A stretch of 64,000 bases of DNA from contig SFND01000012.1 in NCBI GenBank assembly GCA_004554245.1, positions 39,362-103,361 on the forward strand, in the 5' to 3' direction. Below, piece by piece: positions 44,939-52,857 of the stretch (the first letter of the stretch is position 1; every line of letters begins with the position of its first letter). The position numbers and the translations under genes were made by a program. The DNA is from Oribacterium sp. GTDB lineage: Bacteria > Bacillota_A > Clostridia > Lachnospirales > Lachnospiraceae. The notes beneath the pieces were generated by a model. The model saw nothing but the letters and a program-made list of their open reading frames with translations. It was not told the DNA's origin and made no database searches.

Positions 44939-46174
44939 TCAGGCGTTCACATCGTCCTTGTGCGCCTGCATATACTGGTCCATCTCCTCCGCGATCATCT
45001 TCGATACGTGAACGGCGTCGACGACGGTCTTTGCGCCGGTCACGACGTCGCCGGAGGCGAAGACGCCCGGCATGGTGGTTTCACCCTCGGCATCGGTCGC
45101 GAGGGTACCACGCTCGTTCAGCTTGAGGCCGGAGTTGTGCTCGACGAGACGGTGCTTCGGCACCTGGGAAACGGCGATCACGACGGAATCACACGGAACG
45201 AAGTGCTCCGTTCCCGGCTTCGTCACGACCTTGCCATCCTCCTGCACCTCCGTCTCGGAGAGCATCACGCCATCATCCTTGATGGCGGTAGCGGTCTCGT
45301 GGAACTCGAACTGCACACCATCAAGCTTCGCAAACTCAAACTCATCCGGGGAGGCGGTCACCTTATCACGACGCTCGTATACCGTTACGTTCTTCACGCC
45401 CTGACGGATCGCGGTACGTGCGACATCCATCGCCGAGTTTCCGGAACCGAAGATCGCCACAGACTGGCCGAGGTCGACAGACTCCGGATTATTAAGATAA
45501 TTGATCGCATAATGCACATTGCCGAAGGTCTCACCCGGAATCAGCATACGGCGCGGACGCCATGCACCAGTGCCGATAAAGATGGAGCGATAGCCATCGT
45601 GGAAAAGATCCTCGAGGGTGATGTTTCCGCCGATGGTAAAGTTTGGACGGAAGAGGATCCCCATCTCACGCATCTTCGTGTAGTAGCGGTCAAGGATGCT
45701 GTGCGGCAGGCGGAACTCCGGGATACCGTAGCGCATGATACCGCCGATCTTATCACGGCTCTCGAAGACGGTGATCTTATAGCCCTTGTTGGCGAGCAGG
45801 ATCGCGATGGTGATGCCGGCCGGACCGGCACCGATGACCGCTGCCTTCATGCCGTTCGGCTCCGCCATCTTCACCTTGATACGCTCGAAGCAGGAATCGG
45901 AAATATAGTTTTCGATGGACGAAATATGAACCGGGGAGCCCTTGATGCCGCGAACACAGTGGCCCTCGCACTGCTTTCCATGATTACATACGAGTGAGCA
46001 TACGACGGAAAGCGGATTGTTCGCAAACAGCATCGCGGCCGCGGTCTCCAGCTCATTTTCCTTAAAGAGACGAATCATCTCCGGAATGTTGGTGTTGATC
46101 GGGCAGCCCTTTCGGCACTGTGGATTCTTACACTGCAGACAGCGATTGGCTTCCTCCAAAACATGAATGGGCAT
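44939..46174 (-). CDS. Orphan NAD(P)-dependent oxidoreductase, GltD/NfnB-like
   Basis: 411-residue Fe-S flavoprotein paralogous to the gene at 26721-28115. [4Fe-4S] motifs CLQCKNPQCRKGCP and CSLVCNHGKQCEGHC, FAD motif GAGPAGITIAILLANKG, NADPH motif FGSGNSAMDVARTAIRQG. No NfnA-like partner or glutamate synthase large subunit is adjacent. GGGGAGGTTTGAAG precedes the ATG at 46174; a TTG two codons upstream is less likely. It probably supplies or accepts electrons for an unlinked partner. Confidence 0.88.
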   Translation of the reverse strand: MPIHVLEEANRCLQCKNPQCRKGCPINTNIPEMIRLFKENELETAAAMLFANNPLSVVCSLVCNHGKQCEGHCVRGIKGSPVHISSIENYISDSCFERIKVKMAEPNGMKAAVIGAGPAGITIAILLANKGYKITVFESRDKIGGIMRYGIPEFRLPHSILDRYYTKMREMGILFRPNFTIGGNITLEDLFHDGYRSIFIGTGAWRPRRMLIPGETFGNVHYAINYLNNPESVDLGQSVAIFGSGNSAMDVARTAIRQGVKNVTVYERRDKVTASPDEFEFAKLDGVQFEFHETATAIKDDGVMLSETEVQEDGKVVTKPGTEHFVPCDSVVIAVSQVPKHRLVEHNSGLKLNERGTLATDAEGETTMPGVFASGDVVTGAKTVVDAVHVSKMIAEEMDQYMQAHKDDVNA

Positions 46175-46260
46175 CTTCAAACCTCCCCTGATATCGAATC
46201 ATCTGTACTTTTTCAAACTCAACACGCTCCATCCTAATACAGGATTTCACGAATGTCATG

Positions 46261-46320
46261 CGTTAAATACATAACTTATCTGACAAGAAAAGAACGTTAA
46301 ATTTCTGACTTCCGCGTTAA
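46261..46320. promoter_or_regulatory. Three CGTTAA repeats upstream of orphan oxidoreductase
   Basis: CGTTAA occurs at 46261, 46295 and 46315, twice as CGTTAAAT, inside an AT-rich 297-base gap that otherwise holds only the terminator below. Possible regulator sites for the gene at 44939-46174. Confidence 0.3.
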
Positions 46321-46348
46321 TTTTATAACCTGTGCCCGAATCGAATTT

Positions 46349-46383
46349 CAGCGCAGATCGTCATGCAAAAACGATCTGCGCTG
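46349..46383 (-). terminator. Hairpin after the glycerate kinase operon
   Basis: Perfect 13-bp stem (46349-46361 with 46371-46383), 9-base loop containing an A-run. No U-run directly follows on the minus strand. It ends the dapA-like to garK transcript. Confidence 0.6.
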
Positions 46384-46471
46384 ATGTAAAAATAGATTTC
46401 ACTCGTCCGAATAAACACTCTATTTCGTCTTTCGGACTATAAATTTATGTTCATTATATATTTATCCAGTA

Positions 46472-47617
46472 TTAGTGCCTGTTCATCTGCATACCGGTCT
46501 GGAGGAAGCGGAACATGCGGATCGCGCCCTTATAGTAGAGTTCGCTGGCGTTGTCCAGGGCCTCCTTCAGTGGCATCGGGCCGTCGACGGTCGTCATGAT
46601 CGAGCGGATCCCATGGGCATAGATCTTCTCATAGTCCGGGCCGAGTCCGCCGCAGAGTGCCGCTACCGGTACCTGGTGCTTCGCACTGCGATCACCGACA
46701 CCCTGCATCACCTTGCCGAAGCAGGACTGCCAGTCGGTTCGGCCCTCACCGGTCACGACGAGGTCAACACCCTCGAGGCGTGCATCGAAGTCGATGAGAT
46801 CAAGCACGGTCTCGATGCCGGACTTCATCTCTGCGTGCAGGAACACCTTCAGTGCGGCACCGAGTCCACCGGCCGCACCACTGCCCTGGATCTCATCCGG
46901 GTTGATACCGAATTCACGGATGATGACATCACGGTAGTTCTGCATACCCTTTTCGAGCCGGTCGAGGATTTCCGGTGTGCCGCCCTTCTGCTTTCCGAAG
47001 GTATAGGTCGCGCCATTCGGACCGCAGAGTGGATTCGTCACATCACACATGACGGTGAAGTGCGCCTTCTGTACCGCCGGATCGAGGCCGCTCATATCGA
47101 TGTGCGCCACCTTCTCGAGGTTCTCGCCACGGCCTTCCAGTACATTTCCCTCCTGATCGAGGAAACGAATGCCGAGGGCGGATGCAAACCCCATGCCGCC
47201 ATCATTGGTCGCCGATCCTCCGATCGCGATCGCGATCTCCGTGTAGCCGGCATCCAGCGCCGCCTTCAGCAGCTCACCGGTGCCATAGGTGGTAGTGTTC
47301 AGCGGATTCCGCTTCTCTTCCGGCACCATTGGAAGTCCGGATGCCGCCGCCATCTCGAGGATGGCCTCCGTGTCCGACAGACGGCCATAGAAGCCCTGCT
47401 CCATCTCCATCAGCGGGCCATGTACCGGCACCGTGATGATCTCGCCACTTCTCGCCTTCACCACGGCATCAGTGGTACCCTCACCGCCGTCTGCGACCGG
47501 CACACCACTCGTCTCACAGCTTCCGAAAACCTCCTCGGCTGCCTTCGTGAGGAGCTCGATGGTCTGGTCGCTCGTGAGGGTTCCTTTAAAGGAATCCGAA
47601 GCAAAAAGAAATTTCAT
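46472..47617 (-). CDS. garK: Glycerate kinase
   Basis: 381-residue glycerate kinase type 1, phosphorylating D-glycerate to 2-phosphoglycerate. FLFASDSFKGTLTSDQTIEL at the start, PVADGGEGTTDAVV, IAIGGSATNDGGMGFASALG, SGAAGGLGAALKVFL and VVTGEGRTDWQS are the family blocks. Last gene of the minus-strand set dapA-like, aldo/keto reductase, regulator, PPC protein, garK. It closes the glucarate/galactarate route by feeding glycerate to lower glycolysis. One base separates it from the PPC gene. Confidence 0.96.
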   Translation of the reverse strand: MKFLFASDSFKGTLTSDQTIELLTKAAEEVFGSCETSGVPVADGGEGTTDAVVKARSGEIITVPVHGPLMEMEQGFYGRLSDTEAILEMAAASGLPMVPEEKRNPLNTTTYGTGELLKAALDAGYTEIAIAIGGSATNDGGMGFASALGIRFLDQEGNVLEGRGENLEKVAHIDMSGLDPAVQKAHFTVMCDVTNPLCGPNGATYTFGKQKGGTPEILDRLEKGMQNYRDVIIREFGINPDEIQGSGAAGGLGAALKVFLHAEMKSGIETVLDLIDFDARLEGVDLVVTGEGRTDWQSCFGKVMQGVGDRSAKHQVPVAALCGGLGPDYEKIYAHGIRSIMTTVDGPMPLKEALDNASELYYKGAIRMFRFLQTGMQMNRH

Positions 47618-47618
47618 G

Positions 47619-48092
47619 TTATACCTCCTGCTGCCCTTCGGCAGTCATTATATGATCATTTTTACTGCTGAAATCAAAAAGATTCAGTCCGGTCCCCGTG
47701 ATTTCGTCCTTCTTCCGGCCGACCTGCCCGTCGATGACCGTGAGGAAGATCTCCGCCGTTCCACCGATGCGCACGGACTTCAGATGTCCGCCGAAGGCAT
47801 GTCCATCCACATCCGCAACCGTGATATGCACATGGAGATACGGCTTCCCATCCATCTCCGTGACGCTGCCGATGATGGACGTGATTTCGAGCGGCTGATC
47901 CAGCACGGTCTCCGTGAATTTCTGCGCCTCCACATCGTAGAGCCCCATCACGAGATGATCGGCCGCACCCAGTCCGCTGATGGACGCAAGATGTACATTT
48001 TCCTTTTCACAAAGTGCTGTAATCTCCGTCATGACCTCTTCATCACGATCCACACGTAACACGATCTGATTTCCGAATTTTCTGTAATCCAT
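47619..48092 (-). CDS. PPC (DUF296) domain protein
   Basis: 157-residue single-domain protein. Conserved PPC features: VHLASISGLGAADHLVMGLYD, then YLHVHITVADVDGHAFGGHL, whose histidines bind metal in bacterial PPC structures, and GTAEIFLTVID. No AT-hook. In bacteria this family is soluble and often trimeric; the biochemical role is not established. Its place one base from garK and 17 bases from the PrpR-type regulator suggests a part in aldarate metabolism or its control. Confidence 0.88.
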   Translation of the reverse strand: MDYRKFGNQIVLRVDRDEEVMTEITALCEKENVHLASISGLGAADHLVMGLYDVEAQKFTETVLDQPLEITSIIGSVTEMDGKPYLHVHITVADVDGHAFGGHLKSVRIGGTAEIFLTVIDGQVGRKKDEITGTGLNLFDFSSKNDHIMTAEGQQEV

Positions 48093-48109
48093 GCCAACCT
48101 CCTAAGAAT

Positions 48110-49657
48110 TTAAATGATCTGATACTGTCGGAGCTTTCGCCACAGGGTCGTCTTACTGATACCGAGCTTCGCAGCGGCTTTCTCCCGGCTGCCCATGCAT
48201 TCAGAGAGCACCCGGACGATGCGCTCCCGCTCCATCGCCTGTACGGATGTGACCGGCGTATGGCGTGCACGATCTGCTTCCGCATCAGAGCACGCTGCAT
48301 CGCTTTCTGCCCTTCCCCCGACCGGCTTTCGGTCCGCTCCATCTCCATCGGCCAATGCTTCTGCCCCGTAGATCGTCGCGTACAGCTTCGTGATGTCGTC
48401 CGGGCGGATACTTCGATGATCCGCCGTGATGACGAGACGCTCGAGGAAGCTCTCCAGCTGGATACGTCCGCCATTCCATGGAAGCGCCGCGATCGTTTTC
48501 ATCGCATCCTTCGTCAGTACATGGTAGCGCCCATACTGCTCCGCAAGCCGCCGCATATAGAGATCCGCGAGAAACGGAATCTCTTCCGGCGTTTCCACAA
48601 GCATCGGAATGCGAATCGCAAACGCGATCAGACGCTCATAGAGCTCCGGCAGCAGATACGGTCGAAGGTCCGTCTTCTTCGTCACGACGATGACGTTCCG
48701 GAACATCAGGATCTCCAGCAGCTTCTTCTGCGAACGCAGATCCAGATGCTCGATAAAGTTGATCTGAAGGGTGCCCTTCGCGGCATCGTTCATCTTTCCG
48801 AGACGCCCGAACAGCGCCTCATAGGCAGACTCTCCAGCGATGCAGTCGTACTCCACGAGCTTCTCCTGCGAATGCTTCGACTTGTTGTGCATGGCATTGG
48901 CAAAGGCACGGTAGAGACGCCCCACCGGCTCGATCAGAAGCTTCGGACAGTCTGTCGCGGCCAGCTGCTCCGCCAGCGTCACCGCCGCCTGCATACGCGC
49001 ACTGCTGTATGGGAAATTCACGAAGGACGAAGCCTTTCCGCCCATTTCCGGCTTCCGGTATTTCGCCTCCGGAAGCCCGCCATTTCCATCGAAGGTTGCT
49101 GCCAGCTGAAAGGCCTCCCGGATCGCTGCCTCGACGGCATCCTCCGTATTCGTGATAAAAATCGATGGAATCCCCGCATCATCCGCGACGGTCAGCACCG
49201 TCTGTCCCCCGATGATGAGGTCCACCTTATCCTCGATCGCCTGCATGGCCGCCGGTCGCAGCAGCTCCGGGTTCTGCACGAAGTACTCATGGAGATGTAC
49301 CCCGCACTGCTCATCGAGCCCAGACATGTCGCAGGCCATGTTCTTGAAGGTCACGATCGCGATGTGCGGATGGGACTTATGCACGACCCGCTTCGCACGC
49401 TCGAGCATGTCGATCACACCCTGCCTGGTCAGCACGATCTCCACCACCGGAATGTCCGTGTACTGCTTGATGATCGTCGCCTGCAGACCACGCGCGATGA
49501 TGATATCGGCCCCCTGGTTAATGGCCTGCCGCGCCTCCATCACCGCCCGCTCCGACTCGATGACCTTCATCAGAAACAGACGCTTCTGCTGCTCCTGCAG
49601 CACATCATGCGTCAGACGGAACAGCTCATCATTCGGAACCAGCAGTGCGATATTGGC
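48110..49657 (-). CDS. PrpR-type regulator with degenerate AAA+ domain and Fis HTH
   Basis: About 515 residues. Residues 1-180 form a PrpR N-terminal sensor (ADIIIARGLQATIIKQYTDI, PVVEIVLTRQGVIDMLERAK). The middle region (about 210-420) corresponds to the sigma-54 AAA+ domain, but the Walker A site is replaced by LLIEPVGRLYRAFANAM and no GAFTGA loop is present. The C-terminus is a Fis-type helix-turn-helix: CMGSREKAAAKLGISKTTLW. An Ala/Asp-rich linker (about 430-467) precedes it. GTG at 49657 is chosen because GAGGTG precedes it; an ATG at 49672 lacks a binding site. It should bind a pathway intermediate and act without sigma-54. Confidence 0.82.
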   Translation of the reverse strand, partial: ANIALLVPNDELFRLTHDVLQEQQKRLFLMKVIESERAVMEARQAINQGADIIIARGLQATIIKQYTDIPVVEIVLTRQGVIDMLERAKRVVHKSHPHIAIVTFKNMACDMSGLDEQCGVHLHEYFVQNPELLRPAAMQAIEDKVDLIIGGQTVLTVADDAGIPSIFITNTEDAVEAAIREAFQLAATFDGNGGLPEAKYRKPEMGGKASSFVNFPYSSARMQAAVTLAEQLAATDCPKLLIEPVGRLYRAFANAMHNKSKHSQEKLVEYDCIAGESAYEALFGRLGKMNDAAKGTLQINFIEHLDLRSQKKLLEILMFRNVIVVTKKTDLRPYLLPELYERLIAFAIRIPMLVETPEEIPFLADLYMRRLAEQYGRYHVLTKDAMKTIAALPWNGGRIQLESFLERLVITADHRSIRPDDITKLYATIYGAEALADGDGADRKPVGGRAESDAACSDAEADRARHTPVTSVQAMERERIVRVLSECMGSREKAAAKLGISKTTLWRKLRQYQII

Positions 49658-49669
49658 CACGGCACACCT

Positions 49670-49701
49670 CATTTCAATTCATTTTGTTTCAACTTATTTC
49701 A
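49670..49701. promoter_or_regulatory. TTTCA direct repeats before the PrpR-type regulator
   Basis: ATTTCA, GTTTCA and ATTTCA occur within 32 bases, the last two spaced 10 bp (one helical turn). The same 10-bp-spaced TTTCA pairs occur upstream of garR at 52741-52756. Confidence 0.4.
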
Positions 49702-49716
49702 TTATAGCAAATAAGT

Positions 49717-50571
49717 TTACTGCATATCCAGATATTCTTTGTGCGTCGGCTTCGGATACACGCGGTCGATGGCCTGCAGCTCCTCCGGGCTCAGTGTGAT
49801 CTGATCGGCGCCTGCATTGGCCAGCGTATGCTCCGCACGGGAGCTGCGTGGAATCGCAATGGTGTGTCCGTCACGGATGTTCCAGGCGAGCAGAATCTGC
49901 GGCACCGTCGCATGATGCGCCTCGGCGATGCTCTGCAGGGTCTTGTTTGAGAAGAGGCCACTCCGGAGTGAGCCGGCCTGTGCGAGCGGACAGTACGCCA
50001 TGAGCGCTACCTGATTTTTCCGCATCCACGGAAGGAGGGAATACTCGATGCCACGGGAGCCGGTATGGTAGAGCACCTGGTTCACCTGGCAGTTCCGGCC
50101 CTCCGGGATCGCCCAGAGCTCCTCCATATCATCGATGTCGAAGTTGGAGACGCCCCAGGCCCGGATCAGGCCCTCGGCGCGCAGCTCCTCGAGGCAGCTC
50201 ACCGTCTCCTCCAGAGAGTAGTTGCCCCGCCAGTGGTAGAGATAGAGGTCGAGGTACTGCTGCCCCATGCGCTCGAGGCTGCCCATCAGAGCGCAGCGCA
50301 TACGCTTGCCGCCGGCATTGCCCGGAAGCACCTTCGACACGAGGTAAAGCTTCGAGCGATCCTCCGTGCTGAGCGCCTCTCCGAGCATATCCTCTGCAGC
50401 ACCACTGCCGTACATCTCCGCGGTATCGATGAGGGTCATGCCGGCCGCGATGCCCTGGCGGATGCCCTCGATTTCCTGCTGACGCTGCGCCCGGTTCTCG
50501 CCGAGGTACCAGGTCCCCTGGCCGAGTGCCGGAACGACGGCACCGTTTGCGAGTGTGACTGTGTGCTTCAT
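49717..50571 (-). CDS. Aldo/keto reductase
   Basis: 284-residue NADPH-dependent TIM-barrel oxidoreductase. Catalytic tetrad context visible: GMTLIDTAEMYGSG (Asp, Tyr), LVSKVLPGNAGG (Lys) and LDLYLYHWRG (His). C-terminal cofactor block TIAIPRSSRAEHTLANAGA. Its ATG overlaps the stop of the dapA-like gene (TGATG), so the two are coupled. It probably reduces an aldehyde or keto acid of the aldarate pathway; the substrate is inferred from position only. Confidence 0.93.
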   Translation of the reverse strand: MKHTVTLANGAVVPALGQGTWYLGENRAQRQQEIEGIRQGIAAGMTLIDTAEMYGSGAAEDMLGEALSTEDRSKLYLVSKVLPGNAGGKRMRCALMGSLERMGQQYLDLYLYHWRGNYSLEETVSCLEELRAEGLIRAWGVSNFDIDDMEELWAIPEGRNCQVNQVLYHTGSRGIEYSLLPWMRKNQVALMAYCPLAQAGSLRSGLFSNKTLQSIAEAHHATVPQILLAWNIRDGHTIAIPRSSRAEHTLANAGADQITLSPEELQAIDRVYPKPTHKEYLDMQ

Positions 50572-51470
50572 CAGATCAGACCTGCCTCCTTCATCACCTT
50601 CTTAAAGTGTTCAAGGGTAGCTTCGTTTGTGGTCGGAAGGGATGGAAGGTACGGATCACCGACCTCGAGGCCGCGGATCGCTGCCATATCCTTCGCAGCT
50701 ACCGGGAAGGATGCCTTATCCATCGCAAGACGTACCGGATTCAGCTTGAACTGTGCCTCACGGGAACCCTCGAAATCGCCCTCGGTGTACTTCTTATAGA
50801 CATCACCGATCAGCTCCGGCATGAAGTTACCAGCGGTGCATACGCCGCCGACCGCGCCGACGCAGAGCGATGCGAAGAGAAGGGTGTCCTTGCCACCGAA
50901 GACCTTGAAGTCGACGTCACGGTTTCTGCGTACGCACTCCTCGGTGAGGGTGATGTCGCCGGAGGTATCCTTCATGCCGACGATGTTTGCGACGTCATGT
51001 GCAAGCTCAGTCACGATATCTGCACTGAGGCCATAACCTACACGGCCAGGGTTGTTGTAGAGAAGCACCGGCGTCTCCGGAATCGCATCCGCGATGGCTT
51101 TGAAATGACGATAGAGCTCGTCATGGGTCGGCTTCAGGAACATCGGCTGAAGGATGGAAACGCAGGATGCGCCGTTTGCGACGGCCATCTTGGCGAGGCG
51201 GATGCACTTCTTCGTATTGATGGCACCGATGCCGAAGTAAACCGGCACACGACCAGCGGCCTGATCCACCATGATCTTGAGACCGCGCTCCATCTCGTCC
51301 TCCTCGAGCTGATAGAACTCGCCGTTGGAACCGAACGCCAGGATGCCCTGAAGGCCTCCATCGATGACATAATCCACCTGCTTCCGCATGCCGGCCTCAT
51401 CGATCTTCTCATCCTGATCGATGACGGTAATAATCGGAACAACTACACCCTTGATAAACTCTGTATTCAT
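50571..51470 (-). CDS. DapA-superfamily lyase, candidate 5-keto-4-deoxyglucarate aldolase
   Basis: 299-residue class I aldolase of the dihydrodipicolinate synthase superfamily. Substrate loop GILAFGSNGEFYQL (GSNGE instead of the GTTGE of DapA), Tyr in VLLYNNPGRVGYGLS and the Schiff-base Lys in NIVGMKDTSGDITL (about residue 164). It lies in an operon with an aldo/keto reductase and glycerate kinase and next to garR and two glucarate dehydratase genes. Since no GarL-type aldolase is present, cleavage of 5-keto-4-deoxyglucarate to pyruvate and tartronate semialdehyde is the best inference. Alternatives are KdgD (dehydratase-decarboxylase) or a sugar-acid aldolase like YagE. Confidence 0.85.
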   Translation of the reverse strand: MNTEFIKGVVVPIITVIDQDEKIDEAGMRKQVDYVIDGGLQGILAFGSNGEFYQLEEDEMERGLKIMVDQAAGRVPVYFGIGAINTKKCIRLAKMAVANGASCVSILQPMFLKPTHDELYRHFKAIADAIPETPVLLYNNPGRVGYGLSADIVTELAHDVANIVGMKDTSGDITLTEECVRRNRDVDFKVFGGKDTLLFASLCVGAVGGVCTAGNFMPELIGDVYKKYTEGDFEGSREAQFKLNPVRLAMDKASFPVAAKDMAAIRGLEVGDPYLPSLPTTNEATLEHFKKVMKEAGLI

Positions 51471-51594
51471 GAAAATCCTCTTTCTGATTCTATAATCATA
51501 ATATTGATTGACTGCTTTTCATTCTGGACGAATGATTTCTTATCCTATGGTAAAGCTTCAGTCCAGACCCTATCCGGCTGGATATTTCCGAATA

Positions 51595-51651
51595 CAAAAA
51601 GCCCGGCAACCGGCGTTAAAATGGAAGGGAAAAGCGCTCGGTGCCGGGCTT
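51595..51651 (-). terminator. garR terminator
   Basis: AAGCCCGGCA (51599-51608) pairs with TGCCGGGCTT (51642-51651); on the minus strand it is followed by a U-run (TTTTTG). It separates garR from the dapA-like operon. Confidence 0.8.
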
Positions 51652-51687
51652 CAGATCAGTATGAAGCTATAACACTATTTTGTAAGA

Positions 51688-52575
51688 TTACTTTGCGATG
51701 GAAACACCGGTCATTCTCTCATAGTAGCGAACGATGTCGTCGTGATCGCAGGCACCCTCGTCGTGGTTCTTCAGCTCCTGCATAACCTCCATCATGTGTG
51801 CGGTCATCGGAACCGGCATATTGATGGCATGGGAAGCGTTGAGGGCGTTGTTCAGATCCTTGATGTGAAGGTCGATTCTGAAGCCTGGCTTGTAGTTGCC
51901 GGAAAGCATCATCGGAGCCTTGGCATCGAGAACAGTGGAACCAGCGAGACCGCCACGGATTGCCTGGTATACGAGCTCAGGATCAGTTCCAGCCTTCTTA
52001 GCGAAGGTCAGTGCCTCTGCAACGATGCCAATGTTGGCAGCTACGATCATCTGGTTTGCAAGCTTTGCAACGTTACCGGAGCCCAGAGGTCCAACATATA
52101 CGACAGAACCAGCCATAACCATGAGCATGTCATAGTACTTGTCGAAGGTCTCCTTCTTACCACCGACCATAACGGAAAGGGTTCCATCGATGGCCTTTGG
52201 CTCTCCACCGGATACAGGTGCATCGAGCATATCTACGCCGAGCTTCTCGAGGTCAGCACCGATCTTCTTGGACTCAACCGGGTCGATGGAAGACATATCG
52301 ATGAGTACGGACTCACCCTTGCGGAAGCCCTCTGCGAGGCCCTTCTCGTTAAATACAGCGGCACGTACGTGTGGGGAGTTCGGAACCATGGTGATGACAA
52401 CATCTGCGAACTCTGCAAGATCCTTACCGCAGGTACCAGCCTTTGCGCCAGCAGCTACCAGCTCATCAACTGCAGCCTGGTTGAAATCAAATACCATCAG
52501 CTCGTGACCAGCCTTGAGCAGGTTCTTCGCCATCGGTCTACCCATGATACCAAGTCCTAAAAATCCAATCTTCAT
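51688..52575 (-). CDS. garR: 2-hydroxy-3-oxopropionate (tartronate semialdehyde) reductase
   Basis: 295-residue beta-hydroxyacid dehydrogenase. N-terminal Rossmann MKIGFLGLGIMGRPMAKNLL, substrate motif DMLDAPVSGGEPKAIDGTLS, the catalytic Lys in GSGNVAKLANQMIVA (about residue 170) and cofactor segment FRIDLHIKDLNNAL. It closely follows the GarR/GlxR pattern rather than 3-hydroxyisobutyrate dehydrogenase. It converts tartronate semialdehyde to D-glycerate for GarK. Its own terminator follows; the gene lies between gudX-like and dapA-like genes. Confidence 0.92.
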   Translation of the reverse strand: MKIGFLGLGIMGRPMAKNLLKAGHELMVFDFNQAAVDELVAAGAKAGTCGKDLAEFADVVITMVPNSPHVRAAVFNEKGLAEGFRKGESVLIDMSSIDPVESKKIGADLEKLGVDMLDAPVSGGEPKAIDGTLSVMVGGKKETFDKYYDMLMVMAGSVVYVGPLGSGNVAKLANQMIVAANIGIVAEALTFAKKAGTDPELVYQAIRGGLAGSTVLDAKAPMMLSGNYKPGFRIDLHIKDLNNALNASHAINMPVPMTAHMMEVMQELKNHDEGACDHDDIVRYYERMTGVSIAK

Positions 52576-52680
52576 GTTTATTCCTCACTTTCTTAATGAA
52601 AAAAATGTTTATGCACTTATGTAGTGGAGTGCTTTCGCATCTCACGCTGTTATCTTACTGAATCCATACGTTTTAAACTA

Positions 52681-52822
52681 GAATGAAACTGGCCAAAGAT
52701 TTTTCATTTTCTGCTCGATTCGTCAAATCTCTGTTATTTATTTCATATCATTTCATTTTAATCCGTATTTATTCATTTGCTGCAACGTTTCGTTTCATCT
52801 GATTCAGATATGTTTCAAAATG
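52681..52822. promoter_or_regulatory. AT-rich garR control region with repeated TTTCA motifs
   Basis: The 282-base gap upstream of garR has no gene. Between 52681 and 52822 it contains TTTCAT at 52741 and 52751 (10-bp spacing), TTTCATC near 52794, GTTTCA near 52812 and others. The repeats match the set before the PrpR-type regulator gene. Confidence 0.4.
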
Positions 52823-52857
52823 CTTCTATGAGCTTCGACTATCTATAGAAGCCGCAC

